A DNA stretch of 20,807 nt from Klebsiella pneumoniae (GCA_945869725.1 CAMBPO010000043.1:1-20807); one strand, 5' to 3'. Positions 1-8,101 are shown, counted from the stretch's first letter. The notes: a model not told the origin generated them from the sequence alone. Program-made: numbers and translations.

Positions 1-1707
1 TACTCAGACGCCGCCGCGCGCGTTGCAGCATTACCGCTGGCCTCTGCTGCACAGTCGGATCAGCACGCGACCATCGCGCAACACCCACCGACCCCCTTGG
101 CGGAAAGCATTTTTGACGAACCCGCCGGCTCCAACGGTATTGCCATCAACGGCGACATGAGCGCCAGTGGCAACGCGCTGCTGCTGATCAATCCGCACAC
201 CAGTTTCTTTTTCCGCGGCGAGTATCACCTGGTCAGCGAAGAAGGCCTGAATGCCTACGGCGCAGCCACCTGGGGACAGTTTTTTATCTACCAGGGATTT
301 AACGAAACCACCGGCTGGATGCATACCAGCACCTTCGCCGACTTCATGGACGAATTTGTTCACCAGGTCGTCAACGACAACGGCGAACTCAAATACCGTT
401 ATGGTGATGAGCTGCGACCGATCGAAACCTCAGAAGTGACGCTGCGCTACAGCACCGGTGAAAACCAGTTTGCCGAGCGCACCTTTCCGATTTACCGCAC
501 ACATCAAGGCCCGATCACTCACACGCTGGATGACCAGTGGGTGGTCACGCGCATCAACTGGAATCCGGTTGACGCGCTGAGTCAGTCTTACCAGCGGATG
601 AAAACAGCGAACTACGATGAATTCCTGGCAATGATGGACATCCGCACCAATTCATCCAACAACACGGTGTTTGCGGATGCCGAGGGTAACATCGCGTATT
701 TCCATGGTAATTTTATGCCGCGCCGGGACGCACAATTTGATTATTCACAGCCGGTGGATGGCAGCAATCCCGCTACCGACTGGCAAGGCGTACATGAGGT
801 TACAGAAACCGTGATGGTGGTCAACCCGCCCAATGGCTGGATTCAGAACAGCAATGCGACGCCGTATACCGTCTCTGGCGAGTTCAGCCCCGATCCTGCC
901 AACTATCCTTCGTATATGGCGCCGGATCCGGAAAATTTCCGCCAGCTCAACTCCGTTGAACTGTTGTCGGCCACCTCGGGGCTGGATATCAGCAGCCTGC
1001 TGGATCTGGCATATGATCCGACGCTGAAGGGTTTTGAGCAGATGATTCCCGGTTTGGTCAGCGCGTGGGATGAACTGGAAACGGACTGGGCGGATCTGGA
1101 GCAGCCAATTGAAGCGCTGCGTTCCTGGAATTTTGATGTCAGCGTCGATTCTGTTGCCATGACACTGGCGCATTTTTACGGCATGAATGCAGCGCAGGAC
1201 ATTGAAACACCCGCGGGCATGACGCAGCTGGAGCAGATCAACTGGTTGGGCACTGATGCTTCCGCGGTCGACAAGCTGCGTGTGTTCAGTGAAACACTGG
1301 CGGAACTCACCGCCAGTTTTGGCACCTGGAATACCCCGTGGGGTGAAGTGAATCGCTTCCAGCGTATCACCGGCGATATCAATCATCCTTACAGTGACAA
1401 TGCTCCCAGCTTGCCGGTAGGCATGGCGTCGTCGCGCTGGGGTGCGCTGGCATCGTTCGGGGCGCGGGCATTCCCGGGGACAAACCGCATTTATGGCAAC
1501 TCGGGAAACAGTTTTGTTGCGGTGGTTGAGTTCGGGGAGCGTGTTGAGGCGATTTCAATTCTGGCGGGTGGTCAGAACAGTGATCCGGCGTCGCCGCATT
1601 TTGATGATCAGGCGCAGCGTTATGTGGACAGGGATTTCAAGTCGGTGGCGTTTTACCCTGAGGATGTCAACGCGCGGGCGCAGCGGCGTTATCACCCCGG
1701 TGAGTAA
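1..1707 (+). CDS. Penicillin acylase family protein (Ntn hydrolase), 5'-truncated by window edge
   Basis: This is the C-terminal part of an S45 penicillin/AHL acylase-type amidase, which cleaves amide bonds such as acyl side chains, usually in the periplasm. The frame is open to base 1, so the signal peptide and most of the alpha chain lie outside the window; 568 codons are visible. The motif PAGSNGIAING places the autocatalytic N-terminal nucleophile Ser at 130-132, where the precursor would be cut to give the beta chain. The following LLLINPHTS matches the family's N-x-P-H block. The C-terminal GNSGNSFVAVVEF and GGQNSDPASPHFDDQ are the usual end of this family. The TTG at 97 is in frame but lies only 11 codons before the catalytic Ser, so it is not the real start. 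Substrate (AHL, beta-lactam, other acyl amide) cannot be told. Family call sure, substrate unknown. Confidence 0.93.
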   Translation, partial: YSDAAARVAALPLASAAQSDQHATIAQHPPTPLAESIFDEPAGSNGIAINGDMSASGNALLLINPHTSFFFRGEYHLVSEEGLNAYGAATWGQFFIYQGFNETTGWMHTSTFADFMDEFVHQVVNDNGELKYRYGDELRPIETSEVTLRYSTGENQFAERTFPIYRTHQGPITHTLDDQWVVTRINWNPVDALSQSYQRMKTANYDEFLAMMDIRTNSSNNTVFADAEGNIAYFHGNFMPRRDAQFDYSQPVDGSNPATDWQGVHEVTETVMVVNPPNGWIQNSNATPYTVSGEFSPDPANYPSYMAPDPENFRQLNSVELLSATSGLDISSLLDLAYDPTLKGFEQMIPGLVSAWDELETDWADLEQPIEALRSWNFDVSVDSVAMTLAHFYGMNAAQDIETPAGMTQLEQINWLGTDASAVDKLRVFSETLAELTASFGTWNTPWGEVNRFQRITGDINHPYSDNAPSLPVGMASSRWGALASFGARAFPGTNRIYGNSGNSFVAVVEFGERVEAISILAGGQNSDPASPHFDDQAQRYVDRDFKSVAFYPEDVNARAQRRYHPGE

Positions 1708-1781
1708 TTTTTATTTGCACATTGGCCGCCCCGGGGGCAGACAGGGTCTTCAGACCGGCCGCATCCTTTGCTCAGGCGCCC

Positions 1782-1840
1782 GGCGCTGCGCAACTCACCC
1801 TCGCGGCCTTGCCGCTCGGAGTTCGCGGCTGCGCAGTGCC
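1782..1840. repeat. Nested hairpin element A
   Basis: An 11-bp outer stem pairs 1782-1792 (GGCGCTGCGCA) with 1830-1840 (TGCGCAGTGCC), with one G-U pair. Inside are ACTC/GAGT (1793-1796 with 1819-1822) and a perfect GCGGC-CTT-GCCGC hairpin at 1803-1815. The sequence from 1753 into this element is also an inverted copy of bases near 2171-2221, so A and the large palindrome share ancestry. Confidence 0.7.
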
Positions 1841-1861
1841 AGAGCTCCCCGGCCTGCACCA

Positions 1862-1920
1862 GGGCGACTGGGTCTCGGAACGAGGCTGCGCCTCTGATTG
1901 TTCCTCGACGCAGATCGCCC
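1862..1920. repeat. TGC-loop hairpin element, copy 1 (partner at 20718-20749)
   Basis: The core is GAGGC-TGC-GCCTC (1882-1894). A 5-nt TGATT bulge (1895-1899) separates it from an outer GGAAC/GTTCC stem (1877-1881 with 1900-1904). A further GGGCGA/TCGCCC pair lies at 1862-1867 and 1915-1920. Bases 1880-1903 match 20723-20746 at 22 of 24 positions, and the two differences are a compensatory pair inside the stem. Confidence 0.7.
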
Positions 1921-2062
1921 CGCCGCAGGCCTCCGGATTTTGCGGCGCGATGCAAAAGAGAAATGCGGCGCAGACGCGGCGGCCGAAAATACGCTGAATA
2001 AGCAGCGAGAGCACCGCTGAAGGGCGAGAAGAAAGAGCAGAAAGAGCTGCGGCACTAACAGA

Positions 2063-2245
2063 GCAAGGGATGCGGGTGGTGACGCCGGACCGATCAGGCC
2101 GCGCTTATCCTTTGAGTGGACGCCCGAACCAGCGCGAGCACTGTCCGAGTTCGCAAGGTGCGCAGCACCTGAGGACGAGTTGCGCAGCGCCGGGCGTCCC
2201 CTCAAGGGATGCGGCCGGTCCGACGCCACCACCCGCATCCCTTGC
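2063..2245. repeat. 183-nt imperfect palindrome (element C)
   Basis: The left arm (2063-2126) begins GCAAGGGATGCGGGTGGT. The right arm (2191-2245) ends in its exact reverse complement, and the arms stay pairable, with small gaps, to CGCCCG/CGGGCG. The 64-nt apex holds a smaller hairpin, AGGTGC-GCA-GCACCT (2156-2170), flanked by GTCC/GGAC. No gene or terminator U-tract is associated with it. No target-site duplication is visible at the ends, so a MITE origin is possible but not shown. Confidence 0.75.
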
Positions 2246-2316
2246 GGTTTTAATGCATTCCCTGCGGTTTAAAACGCTTCCCACGCTGTTTAAAACGCAT
2301 CCTTAGCGGTTTAAAA
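2234..2316. repeat. Four degenerate 21-bp tandem repeats
   Basis: The units are 2234-2253, 2254-2274, 2275-2295 and 2296-2316. Each has the plan cGCATCCCTnGCGGTTTaAaA (read as GTTTTAAACCGC plus a GGGATGC-like end on the minus strand). The first unit overlaps the end of the large palindrome, so the array seems to have grown from that palindrome's terminal word. The array ends 20 bp from the stop of the minus-strand hydrolase gene. Confidence 0.75.
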
Positions 2317-2336
2317 CCCATCACAAGAGGCAAACA

Positions 2337-4064
2337 TCAGACCGCCTGCGTCGCCTGCCCCGCCACGATATACCAGCTCACCCACAAACCATTCATCAAC
2401 GCCCCCGGCACATAAGACCCGGTATGCCGCCAGGCGCAAGTACTGATCAGCGACACCATCAACAACAACGGTGCAAACTGAATCATCACAATGGTGTTGA
2501 GTGGCTCAGCCGGCGTCAGCAACTGCCCGGTGATAAACAAACTGCCATACTGCAATAGCAAGAACACAATAAAACCACCCGCCATAACCAGCGCATTGCT
2601 CAGATACTGATAACCACGGCTGTCGGTGGCTACCGATAAACCCCCATGCAATGCCCGCAGCGACAACATAAAAAACAGCGTAAACGGCAGCAGATAAACC
2701 AACATGGCCTGGAACTGATCCACACTCAGCAACTTCAGACCCACAAACCAGAAACGGAAATCGACTTTAAAAAAGTAGTCGGCCAGCAACAAGGACATAT
2801 ACCCGATCAGTACTGTTGTCAGCGCAAACACAACTGCCAGCATGCCATTGCTCTGCCAGTTGATGATGGCAAAGCCGGCCCTGCCTGTTTTTACGGCAAA
2901 CCCGAGCCCGGTGACGATGAGGCCATTGATCAGCGCCCAGAACATCACCTGATTGCTGATACCCTGTGGCAGCCACACAGAAGCGCTCAACAGTCCTGCG
3001 CCCATGCCCATCAGCGGATAAAACGTGGCCACCGGGATGATGGCGCTGATCAGCGCCAGTGCCCACCAACGAGAGGTACGCACGGGCCATGCTGCGCTGG
3101 CCGCAGGACTTGCCAATGTGGCGAATACTGGCAAGGATAATAAACCGCGGATGCTGCCCAGCATCAACAGCACAAATCCAACAAAGGCGGCCAGCGTGCC
3201 GATTTCCTTGAAGAACCAGATCTGACCCTGCAGATCGCGTGACGCGGGCCCCTCAATAGGATCGTGATCCAGGGTTTGCGCAAACCAGTCGATGGTGTGT
3301 TGCACAGAGGTATGGGAGATATGATTCCCGGGGTGTGTCACCGGAGGATTGTGCAGGATACGTGCCGAGCCTTGCGCAATATCGCCATATAGCCGGCCAA
3401 TTTCCACCGAGCTTTGCGTACCAAATAAAGCCTTCAGTTTGGCGCTGTCGGCCACCTGACTTCCCTCAGGCACTTCCCACATCAGCGGTGCAAACTCGTC
3501 AAATTGCGCAAAGACCACCGCCACATTGCGTGGCCAGTCCGGCGTTCCCGGCGCTGCCATACCACTGCCGGTGCTGGAGCCCTGCAATACAATCGATTTG
3601 TATCCGTCCGGCATAGCAGCGGCCGCAGCGAGCACTGACCAGCCACCCATCGAGTGGCCTTCCATGCCGATATTGTTTTTATCGACCACATCCAGGCTGT
3701 GCAGATACCGCAGTGCCGCCGGGCCGCCAAACCCGTTAGCAAAGGCTGGCCCGTCCGAATAACCGTGACCACTTTGATCCAGTGCCAAAACCACGTATCC
3801 GCGGCGCGCCAGTTCAATGGCAAAAGGCCCCTGCACTTCGCGGGAATTAATATAGCCGTGAACCGCCAGCACAGCGGGCGCGGGCGTGCGGGCACTGGCA
3901 TTGGGAGGAATGTACAACAGGGCACTGAGCGTCTGGCCGTTATTGCCGGTAAACCTGACATCTTTGATGGTGATATCGCTAGAGGTCTGCACCAGATAGG
4001 CCAGCAGGGAACCGGCCAGAATGGTCAGCCAGCCGCAAATGAATAAACGCCAGGGTGATTTCAT
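2337..4064 (-). CDS. Alpha/beta hydrolase fused to a C-terminal multi-pass membrane domain
   Basis: A 575-aa inner-membrane protein. An N-terminal signal anchor (about residues 7-25) puts the hydrolase domain in the periplasm. Oxyanion-side HGY is at 69-71, the nucleophile elbow GHSMGG at 136-141 (Ser138), the likely acid Asp189 in AQFDEF, and the catalytic His is 248 or 251 in NHISH. From about residue 288 to the end there are seven or eight hydrophobic spans. The ATG at 4064 is preferred over the in-frame ATG at 4079 because GGAGT lies at good distance before it. It is the last gene of a minus-strand run, 65 bp behind the flavoprotein gene. Substrate unknown; an esterase or peptidase role in the envelope is inference. 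Confidence 0.85.
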   Translation of the reverse strand: MKSPWRLFICGWLTILAGSLLAYLVQTSSDITIKDVRFTGNNGQTLSALLYIPPNASARTPAPAVLAVHGYINSREVQGPFAIELARRGYVVLALDQSGHGYSDGPAFANGFGGPAALRYLHSLDVVDKNNIGMEGHSMGGWSVLAAAAAMPDGYKSIVLQGSSTGSGMAAPGTPDWPRNVAVVFAQFDEFAPLMWEVPEGSQVADSAKLKALFGTQSSVEIGRLYGDIAQGSARILHNPPVTHPGNHISHTSVQHTIDWFAQTLDHDPIEGPASRDLQGQIWFFKEIGTLAAFVGFVLLMLGSIRGLLSLPVFATLASPAASAAWPVRTSRWWALALISAIIPVATFYPLMGMGAGLLSASVWLPQGISNQVMFWALINGLIVTGLGFAVKTGRAGFAIINWQSNGMLAVVFALTTVLIGYMSLLLADYFFKVDFRFWFVGLKLLSVDQFQAMLVYLLPFTLFFMLSLRALHGGLSVATDSRGYQYLSNALVMAGGFIVFLLLQYGSLFITGQLLTPAEPLNTIVMIQFAPLLLMVSLISTCAWRHTGSYVPGALMNGLWVSWYIVAGQATQAV

Positions 4065-4129
4065 AAAAAGACTCCGCATCTCACTTGTTGTTATTGTTTA
4101 TGACTGGCGATCTGTTCTGTTGTCGCTCG

Positions 4130-5392
4130 TCAATCGATCGTTGCCTGTCCATGCAGATAGCTCACAGCGGCCTGACCCGCGCGGTGTCCACTGGACAAAC
4201 AGGCGGTCAACAGGTAACCCCCGGTTGGAGCATCCCAGTCCAGCATCTCCCCGGCGCAAAAAACGCCGGGAAATTTTTTTAACATCAGTCCCGCATCCAG
4301 TTCACTAAAACTCAGACCACCCGAGGTGCTGATCGCCTCATCCAGCGGGCGCGCCCGGGAAACGATCATGGGCAAGGCTTTGATCGCCGCCGCAAGCAGC
4401 TGTGGCGACTCCATGGCATCCTTGGCAAACTCGTGCAGCAACGCTGCTTTTACCCCGGTAATACCGAGACGTTTACGCAGAAAATTGCTGCGCGACTCTT
4501 TGCCTCTGGCGACCGACAATTTTTCGAGTATCGTCTGTTCAGGCATATGTGGCAATAAATCCCACTGCAAAGTTGCGCGGCCGGCAGTCTCTATCAGCGC
4601 ATTTATCTGACGGGACGCTGCATAGACCAGACTGCCCTCGATGCCATGTTTGCTGATCATGGCCTCACCTCGGCGATTGAACTGCCAGTGCTCAGAATCC
4701 GGATGTCTGATACCTAGGCACACTGACTTCAAGGGCACACCCGCAAACTGTTCCTGCATGCGCTGGCTCCAGGCGACCTCATAACCGCAGTTGGATGCCA
4801 CCAGCGGCGCGCAACTGAGCGACATGCCCTGAAGGGTCTGCAGCCACTTGCCATCTGAGCCCAAGCGTGCCCAGCTGCCGCCCCCCAAGGCCAGCACACA
4901 GCTGCGCGAGTCCACTGCGACGTCACCCGCCGGGGTAAAAAACCGATGTCGCTGCAACGCCAGCCCTTTATCATCGCGCAGCATTTCCCAGCCCAGCCAA
5001 CGATGGCGCGTGAAAAATCCGACGTGCAGAGAGTGCAACTGCCCCAACCAGGCGCGTAGCAGAGGAGAAGCCTTTAACTGCTGGGGAAACACCCGCCCGG
5101 AGCTCCCGACAAAGGTCGATATACCTAGACTGGCTGCCCAGTCGGTGACACTTGAGGCATTAAACGCACTCAACCAGTCTGCAACAGTGTCATGTGGATG
5201 ATAGCGGGCACTAAACGCGTCCGGCCCTTCGCTGTGAGTTATGTTCAATCCACCAACACCGGCACGCAAGAACTTACGGCCGAACGAGGGCATGGCATCA
5301 AACAGCGCAACCGATTTTCCGGCCTCAGCCAAGCGGGTGGCAGCCATCAACCCTGCGGGACCCGCACCAATGATCACTGCATCAACGATCAT
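4130..5392 (-). CDS. FAD-dependent flavoprotein, HI0933/TIGR03862 (PP_4765) family
   Basis: A 420-aa cytoplasmic flavoprotein. The N-terminal Rossmann FAD motif is VIIGAGPAGLMAA (residues 6-18). Next comes FGRKFLRAGVGGLNIT, the HI0933/YhiN-type signature, and the C-terminal second FAD block GEMLDWDAPTGGYLLTA. These fit the HI0933-like family and, from the LDWDAPTGGY form, the TIGR03862 subfamily. The physiological reaction of this subfamily is not established; an NAD(P)H-dependent redox role is inferred from the fold. The start ATG has only a weak GGCGGC-like Shine-Dalgarno. It follows the proline iminopeptidase gene by 78 bp on the same strand, with no visible terminator between them. Confidence 0.88.
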   Translation of the reverse strand: MIVDAVIIGAGPAGLMAATRLAEAGKSVALFDAMPSFGRKFLRAGVGGLNITHSEGPDAFSARYHPHDTVADWLSAFNASSVTDWAASLGISTFVGSSGRVFPQQLKASPLLRAWLGQLHSLHVGFFTRHRWLGWEMLRDDKGLALQRHRFFTPAGDVAVDSRSCVLALGGGSWARLGSDGKWLQTLQGMSLSCAPLVASNCGYEVAWSQRMQEQFAGVPLKSVCLGIRHPDSEHWQFNRRGEAMISKHGIEGSLVYAASRQINALIETAGRATLQWDLLPHMPEQTILEKLSVARGKESRSNFLRKRLGITGVKAALLHEFAKDAMESPQLLAAAIKALPMIVSRARPLDEAISTSGGLSFSELDAGLMLKKFPGVFCAGEMLDWDAPTGGYLLTACLSSGHRAGQAAVSYLHGQATID

Positions 5393-5470
5393 GATGCTGA
5401 CAGCCGCCGTTGTGTCCGCCCGTTTGTGAGCACGGAAGAAACGCTTGTTCTCTGCGTTGACACAACATGA

Positions 5471-6412
5471 TCAACTCCAGCGATCCGTATATTCAATCAG
5501 CTTTTGTGTGATACCTGTCTCCGACAGCGAATGGCCGGCGTCCGCAATGATGTGCAACTCTGACTCCGGGAAGGCTTTGTGCAGATCCCAGGCATTTTCG
5601 ACCGGGCAAACGACATCGTAGCGACCGTGCACAATCACGGTGGGAATGTGTCGAATCTTGTGAACCTGTGATAACAGGTAGTTATCGTGCGTAAAAAAGC
5701 CTTTGTTCATAAAGTAATGACATTCAATGCGGGCAAAGGCATCGGCAAATTCATCATCGCCAAAACGCGCAGCCGCAGCCGCATCGTAACTGAGTTTGGA
5801 GGTCGAGCCTTCCCACACTGACCAGGCTTTGGCGGCCTCGGCGCGCACTGCCGGATTGTCTGAGGTCAGGCGCCGGTAGTATGCCGCCACAAAATCATCA
5901 CGTTCATTTTCCGGAATCGGCCGCACATAGGACTCCCAGAGATCGGGAAACAACTTTGAGCAGCCTTCCTGATAAAACCAGTCGATTTCTTTTTTCCTGA
6001 GCAGAAAAATGCCACGCAGGAAGAGTTCAGTACACACATGAGGATGTGAGCTTGCATAGGCCAGGGCCAGTGTCGACCCCCAGGAACCGCCAAATACCGC
6101 CCAGCGGCTGATGCCCAGATGTTCGCGTATGAGTTCAATATCAGCGACCAGATCCCAAGTGCTGTTGTCCTGCAATTCGGCAAACGGTGTGCTTTTTCCG
6201 CATCCGCGTTGGTCAAACATCACAATTCGCCATCGGGAGGGATCAAAGAACTGCCGGTATTGCGGCAAGGTTCCCCCGCCTGGTCCGCCATGCAAAAACA
6301 CCACCGGCTTGCCCTCAGGGTTACCGGATTGCTCGACATACAGGCTATGCCGATCCGACACTTTCAAAAACTGTATGTCATACGGCTCAATGCCGGGATA
6401 AAGCTGTGTCAT
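5471..6412 (-). CDS. pip: Proline iminopeptidase (S33 alpha/beta hydrolase)
   Basis: A 313-aa cytoplasmic prolyl aminopeptidase that removes N-terminal proline from peptides. All family marks are present: HGGPGGG oxyanion loop (41-47), DQRGCGKS (67-74), nucleophile elbow GGSWGS (Ser110), Asp266 in HGRYD and His294 in AGHS. Length is typical of the family and there is no signal peptide. The start ATG is preceded by GCAGGT. It begins 18 bp after the stop of the EAL gene and is followed by the flavoprotein gene, so it is probably the second gene of a four-gene transcript. It would supply free proline from imported peptides. Confidence 0.95.
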   Translation of the reverse strand: MTQLYPGIEPYDIQFLKVSDRHSLYVEQSGNPEGKPVVFLHGGPGGGTLPQYRQFFDPSRWRIVMFDQRGCGKSTPFAELQDNSTWDLVADIELIREHLGISRWAVFGGSWGSTLALAYASSHPHVCTELFLRGIFLLRKKEIDWFYQEGCSKLFPDLWESYVRPIPENERDDFVAAYYRRLTSDNPAVRAEAAKAWSVWEGSTSKLSYDAAAAARFGDDEFADAFARIECHYFMNKGFFTHDNYLLSQVHKIRHIPTVIVHGRYDVVCPVENAWDLHKAFPESELHIIADAGHSLSETGITQKLIEYTDRWS

Positions 6413-6430
6413 AAATACCTGCTCAGTTTG

Positions 6431-8029
6431 TTAACTGCCAACCGTGGGAGGCTGATCACTGGACATGGCGAAGTGCTGGATCAAGCGCTCGGGAGGCATG
6501 GGTTTGGCAAACAACCAGCCCTGTGCAAAGGCAACACCGCGCTCACGTAAGTAACTGGCCTGCGCTTCCGTCTCCACGCCCTCGGCAACCAGTTTAAGGC
6601 CAAGAGTTTTTGCCATTTCAATGATGTGCGGCACCACACGACTGGTCGCAGCTTCTTTATCAATCGCCTCAACAAACAAGCGGTCGATTTTCAAGGCATC
6701 AAACGGAATGGTCTCCAGATAGGACAGACTGGAGTAACCGGTACCAAAGTCATCAACAGCCACCTGAATACCACGCGAACGCAGCCGATGCACCAGCTTG
6801 GCAGCGCGATCAGGATCAAGCAGCATACGCTCGGTAATCTCCACCATAATCTGACCAGAGTCTGCTCCGGTGCGCCTTTTTAGATCCACCAGCAGATCCA
6901 ATGCGGCGTCAGATTGAAGGTCTCGGGCTGACAGGTTGATGGAGACAAAAAATTCCGGGACGCTGCTCAGAAATGCACCCATATCGTGCTCTACCAACTC
7001 AATCACGCGCTCTGTCAAGGCTCTGATCTGACCCGTTTGTTCAGCGCTGGGGATAAAGGCATCCGGGTAAACAATTTCACCGTTTTTACGGCGCCAACGC
7101 AGCAAAGCCTCCGCGCCCCGCCATTGCCGGCTGCTCAAATCAACAACCGGCTGGTACACCAGATAAAACTCGTTACGTTTAAGTCCGTGGCGGATTTGTG
7201 TCGACAGCGACGACTGCTGCCTTGCCATATAGACAATTGCAAACGAAATGATCAATCCTGCAATAACCGCCAGCGGCAACAGCAACAACATAAACTCCTG
7301 CACCCGCCCATTCAGATAAAGAATGGGAATGGCTGCCACCGCACCGGTGAAACGGACGTTGTCTGAACGCACCACCGCAACAATGTAGTCGCCGTCCACA
7401 AACGCTGATTCCATCACGCCTTGTGTCTGCATCACCCAGTCAGTATTGCCGAGAAAGTTTGATGTTCGCATTTCATTGGTGATGGCATCGAAGGTACCAA
7501 GCAACACGCCTTCCCGGTCCATGGCGATATCCAGAGCCTGATTGCGATTGGCCATGGCAATAAAACCCAGCCGCTCGAGGGACACGTAGGGGACATTCTC
7601 ATCGGTGGGTAACGGCGATTGATAACGTAACGATGTGCCATTGACGGTCACCACGTCCGCAGGTCCCAGTTCCAGACCGCTGTCATGGCGTCCGAGAGTG
7701 GAACAGATCAGCCTGTTATTGCGCACAGCGCCGGCTAACTTTATGAACTCCATGCCGATGCTCAGCTGCTGCATTCTCAGCAACATCTGATCAGAACAGG
7801 AATCTTCCGGATTGCGGGTAAACTCGTCATACAGCAGTGCATTGGCCAGACGCATCTGTTCGACCGCACGATCAGAGCGGCTGACCATCACTCTGGCGTA
7901 CTCCAACGCTCTGTTGAACTCTGCATCCACACCTTGCTGCTGCGCCAGATAAACCGCAGCCAAAGGAGAGCCCAGCGCCGCCAGCAACGCAATTAACAGC
8001 AAGGCTCTTATGTCCCGTGATCGGCGCAT
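6431..8029 (-). CDS. CSS-motif EAL cyclic-di-GMP phosphodiesterase, membrane-bound
   Basis: A 532-aa two-pass inner-membrane protein that should hydrolyse c-di-GMP to pGpG. TM1 is about residues 9-29 and TM2 about 246-268. The periplasmic CSS-type sensor between them has Cys78 and Cys109-Ser110 (ICS). The cytoplasmic EAL domain (about 280-520) keeps its catalytic set: EALLRW (307), SINLS (363-367), EITE (397-400), DDFGTG (426-431), KIDR (447-450), EGVET (483-487) and AQGWLFAKP. In known CSS-EAL proteins the Cys pair's redox state tunes activity. The ATG at 8029 has GAGG 4 nt upstream; the TTG start 72 bp earlier adds an implausible basic/Gly tail and overlaps a possible promoter. First gene of the minus-strand run. 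Confidence 0.92.
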   Translation of the reverse strand: MRRSRDIRALLLIALLAALGSPLAAVYLAQQQGVDAEFNRALEYARVMVSRSDRAVEQMRLANALLYDEFTRNPEDSCSDQMLLRMQQLSIGMEFIKLAGAVRNNRLICSTLGRHDSGLELGPADVVTVNGTSLRYQSPLPTDENVPYVSLERLGFIAMANRNQALDIAMDREGVLLGTFDAITNEMRTSNFLGNTDWVMQTQGVMESAFVDGDYIVAVVRSDNVRFTGAVAAIPILYLNGRVQEFMLLLLPLAVIAGLIISFAIVYMARQQSSLSTQIRHGLKRNEFYLVYQPVVDLSSRQWRGAEALLRWRRKNGEIVYPDAFIPSAEQTGQIRALTERVIELVEHDMGAFLSSVPEFFVSINLSARDLQSDAALDLLVDLKRRTGADSGQIMVEITERMLLDPDRAAKLVHRLRSRGIQVAVDDFGTGYSSLSYLETIPFDALKIDRLFVEAIDKEAATSRVVPHIIEMAKTLGLKLVAEGVETEAQASYLRERGVAFAQGWLFAKPMPPERLIQHFAMSSDQPPTVGS

Positions 8030-8072
8030 CAATCCTCGTGGTACCCATGGTCGTCCGGCAAGATCTGATCCT

Positions 8073-8101
8073 AGTCTAACGCCGCTACACTTGTCACCCA
8101 A
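8073..8101 (-). promoter_or_regulatory. Possible sigma-70 promoter of the EAL operon
   Basis: On the minus strand, TTGGGT (8096-8101) and TAGACT (8073-8078) are separated by 17 bp. Only 3/6 and 4/6 consensus bases match. The position would start transcription about 35 bp before the ATG at 8029, which agrees with the shorter start. Confidence 0.35.

Larger units (their letters stand above)
1708..2336. other. 629-bp gene-free, GC-rich intergenic block made of hairpins and repeats
   Basis: This gap lies between the stops of two convergent genes and is visibly GC-richer than its flanks. Several frames stay open here, but their products are Arg/Ala/Pro-rich and resemble no protein, as expected for GC-rich palindromic DNA. 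It contains four blocks: a nested hairpin (1782-1840), a TGC-loop hairpin (1862-1920), a long imperfect palindrome (2063-2245) and a 21-bp tandem repeat (2234-2316). I see no clear T-tract terminator for either flanking gene. Confidence 0.8.

Noticed and set aside
745..1386. 213-aa antisense frame inside the acylase gene
   Set aside because: It lies wholly over a well-supported gene and its translation resembles no protein family.
1722..2238. Several overlapping open frames (1722-1997, 1768-2001, 1795-2238 minus, 2070-2306) in the GC-rich gap
   Set aside because: Products are Arg/Ala/Pro-rich with no family likeness, and the frames run through palindromes; GC-rich DNA lacks stops by composition.
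2063..2245. Insertion sequence or integron attachment site
   Set aside because: No transposase or integrase frame and no target duplication; an attC-like spacing of R/L boxes is not evident.
2234..2316. 21-bp repeats as a CRISPR array
   Set aside because: The units are directly tandem with no unique spacers and are degenerate; no cas genes are nearby.
2646..3140. 164-aa plus-strand frame over the membrane hydrolase gene
   Set aside because: His/Gln/Arg-rich shadow of a hydrophobic coding strand; no independent support.
8030..8101. TTG start of the EAL protein at 8101
   Set aside because: It adds 24 Gly/Arg-rich residues before a normal N-terminus; the ATG at 8029 has a well-placed GAGG.
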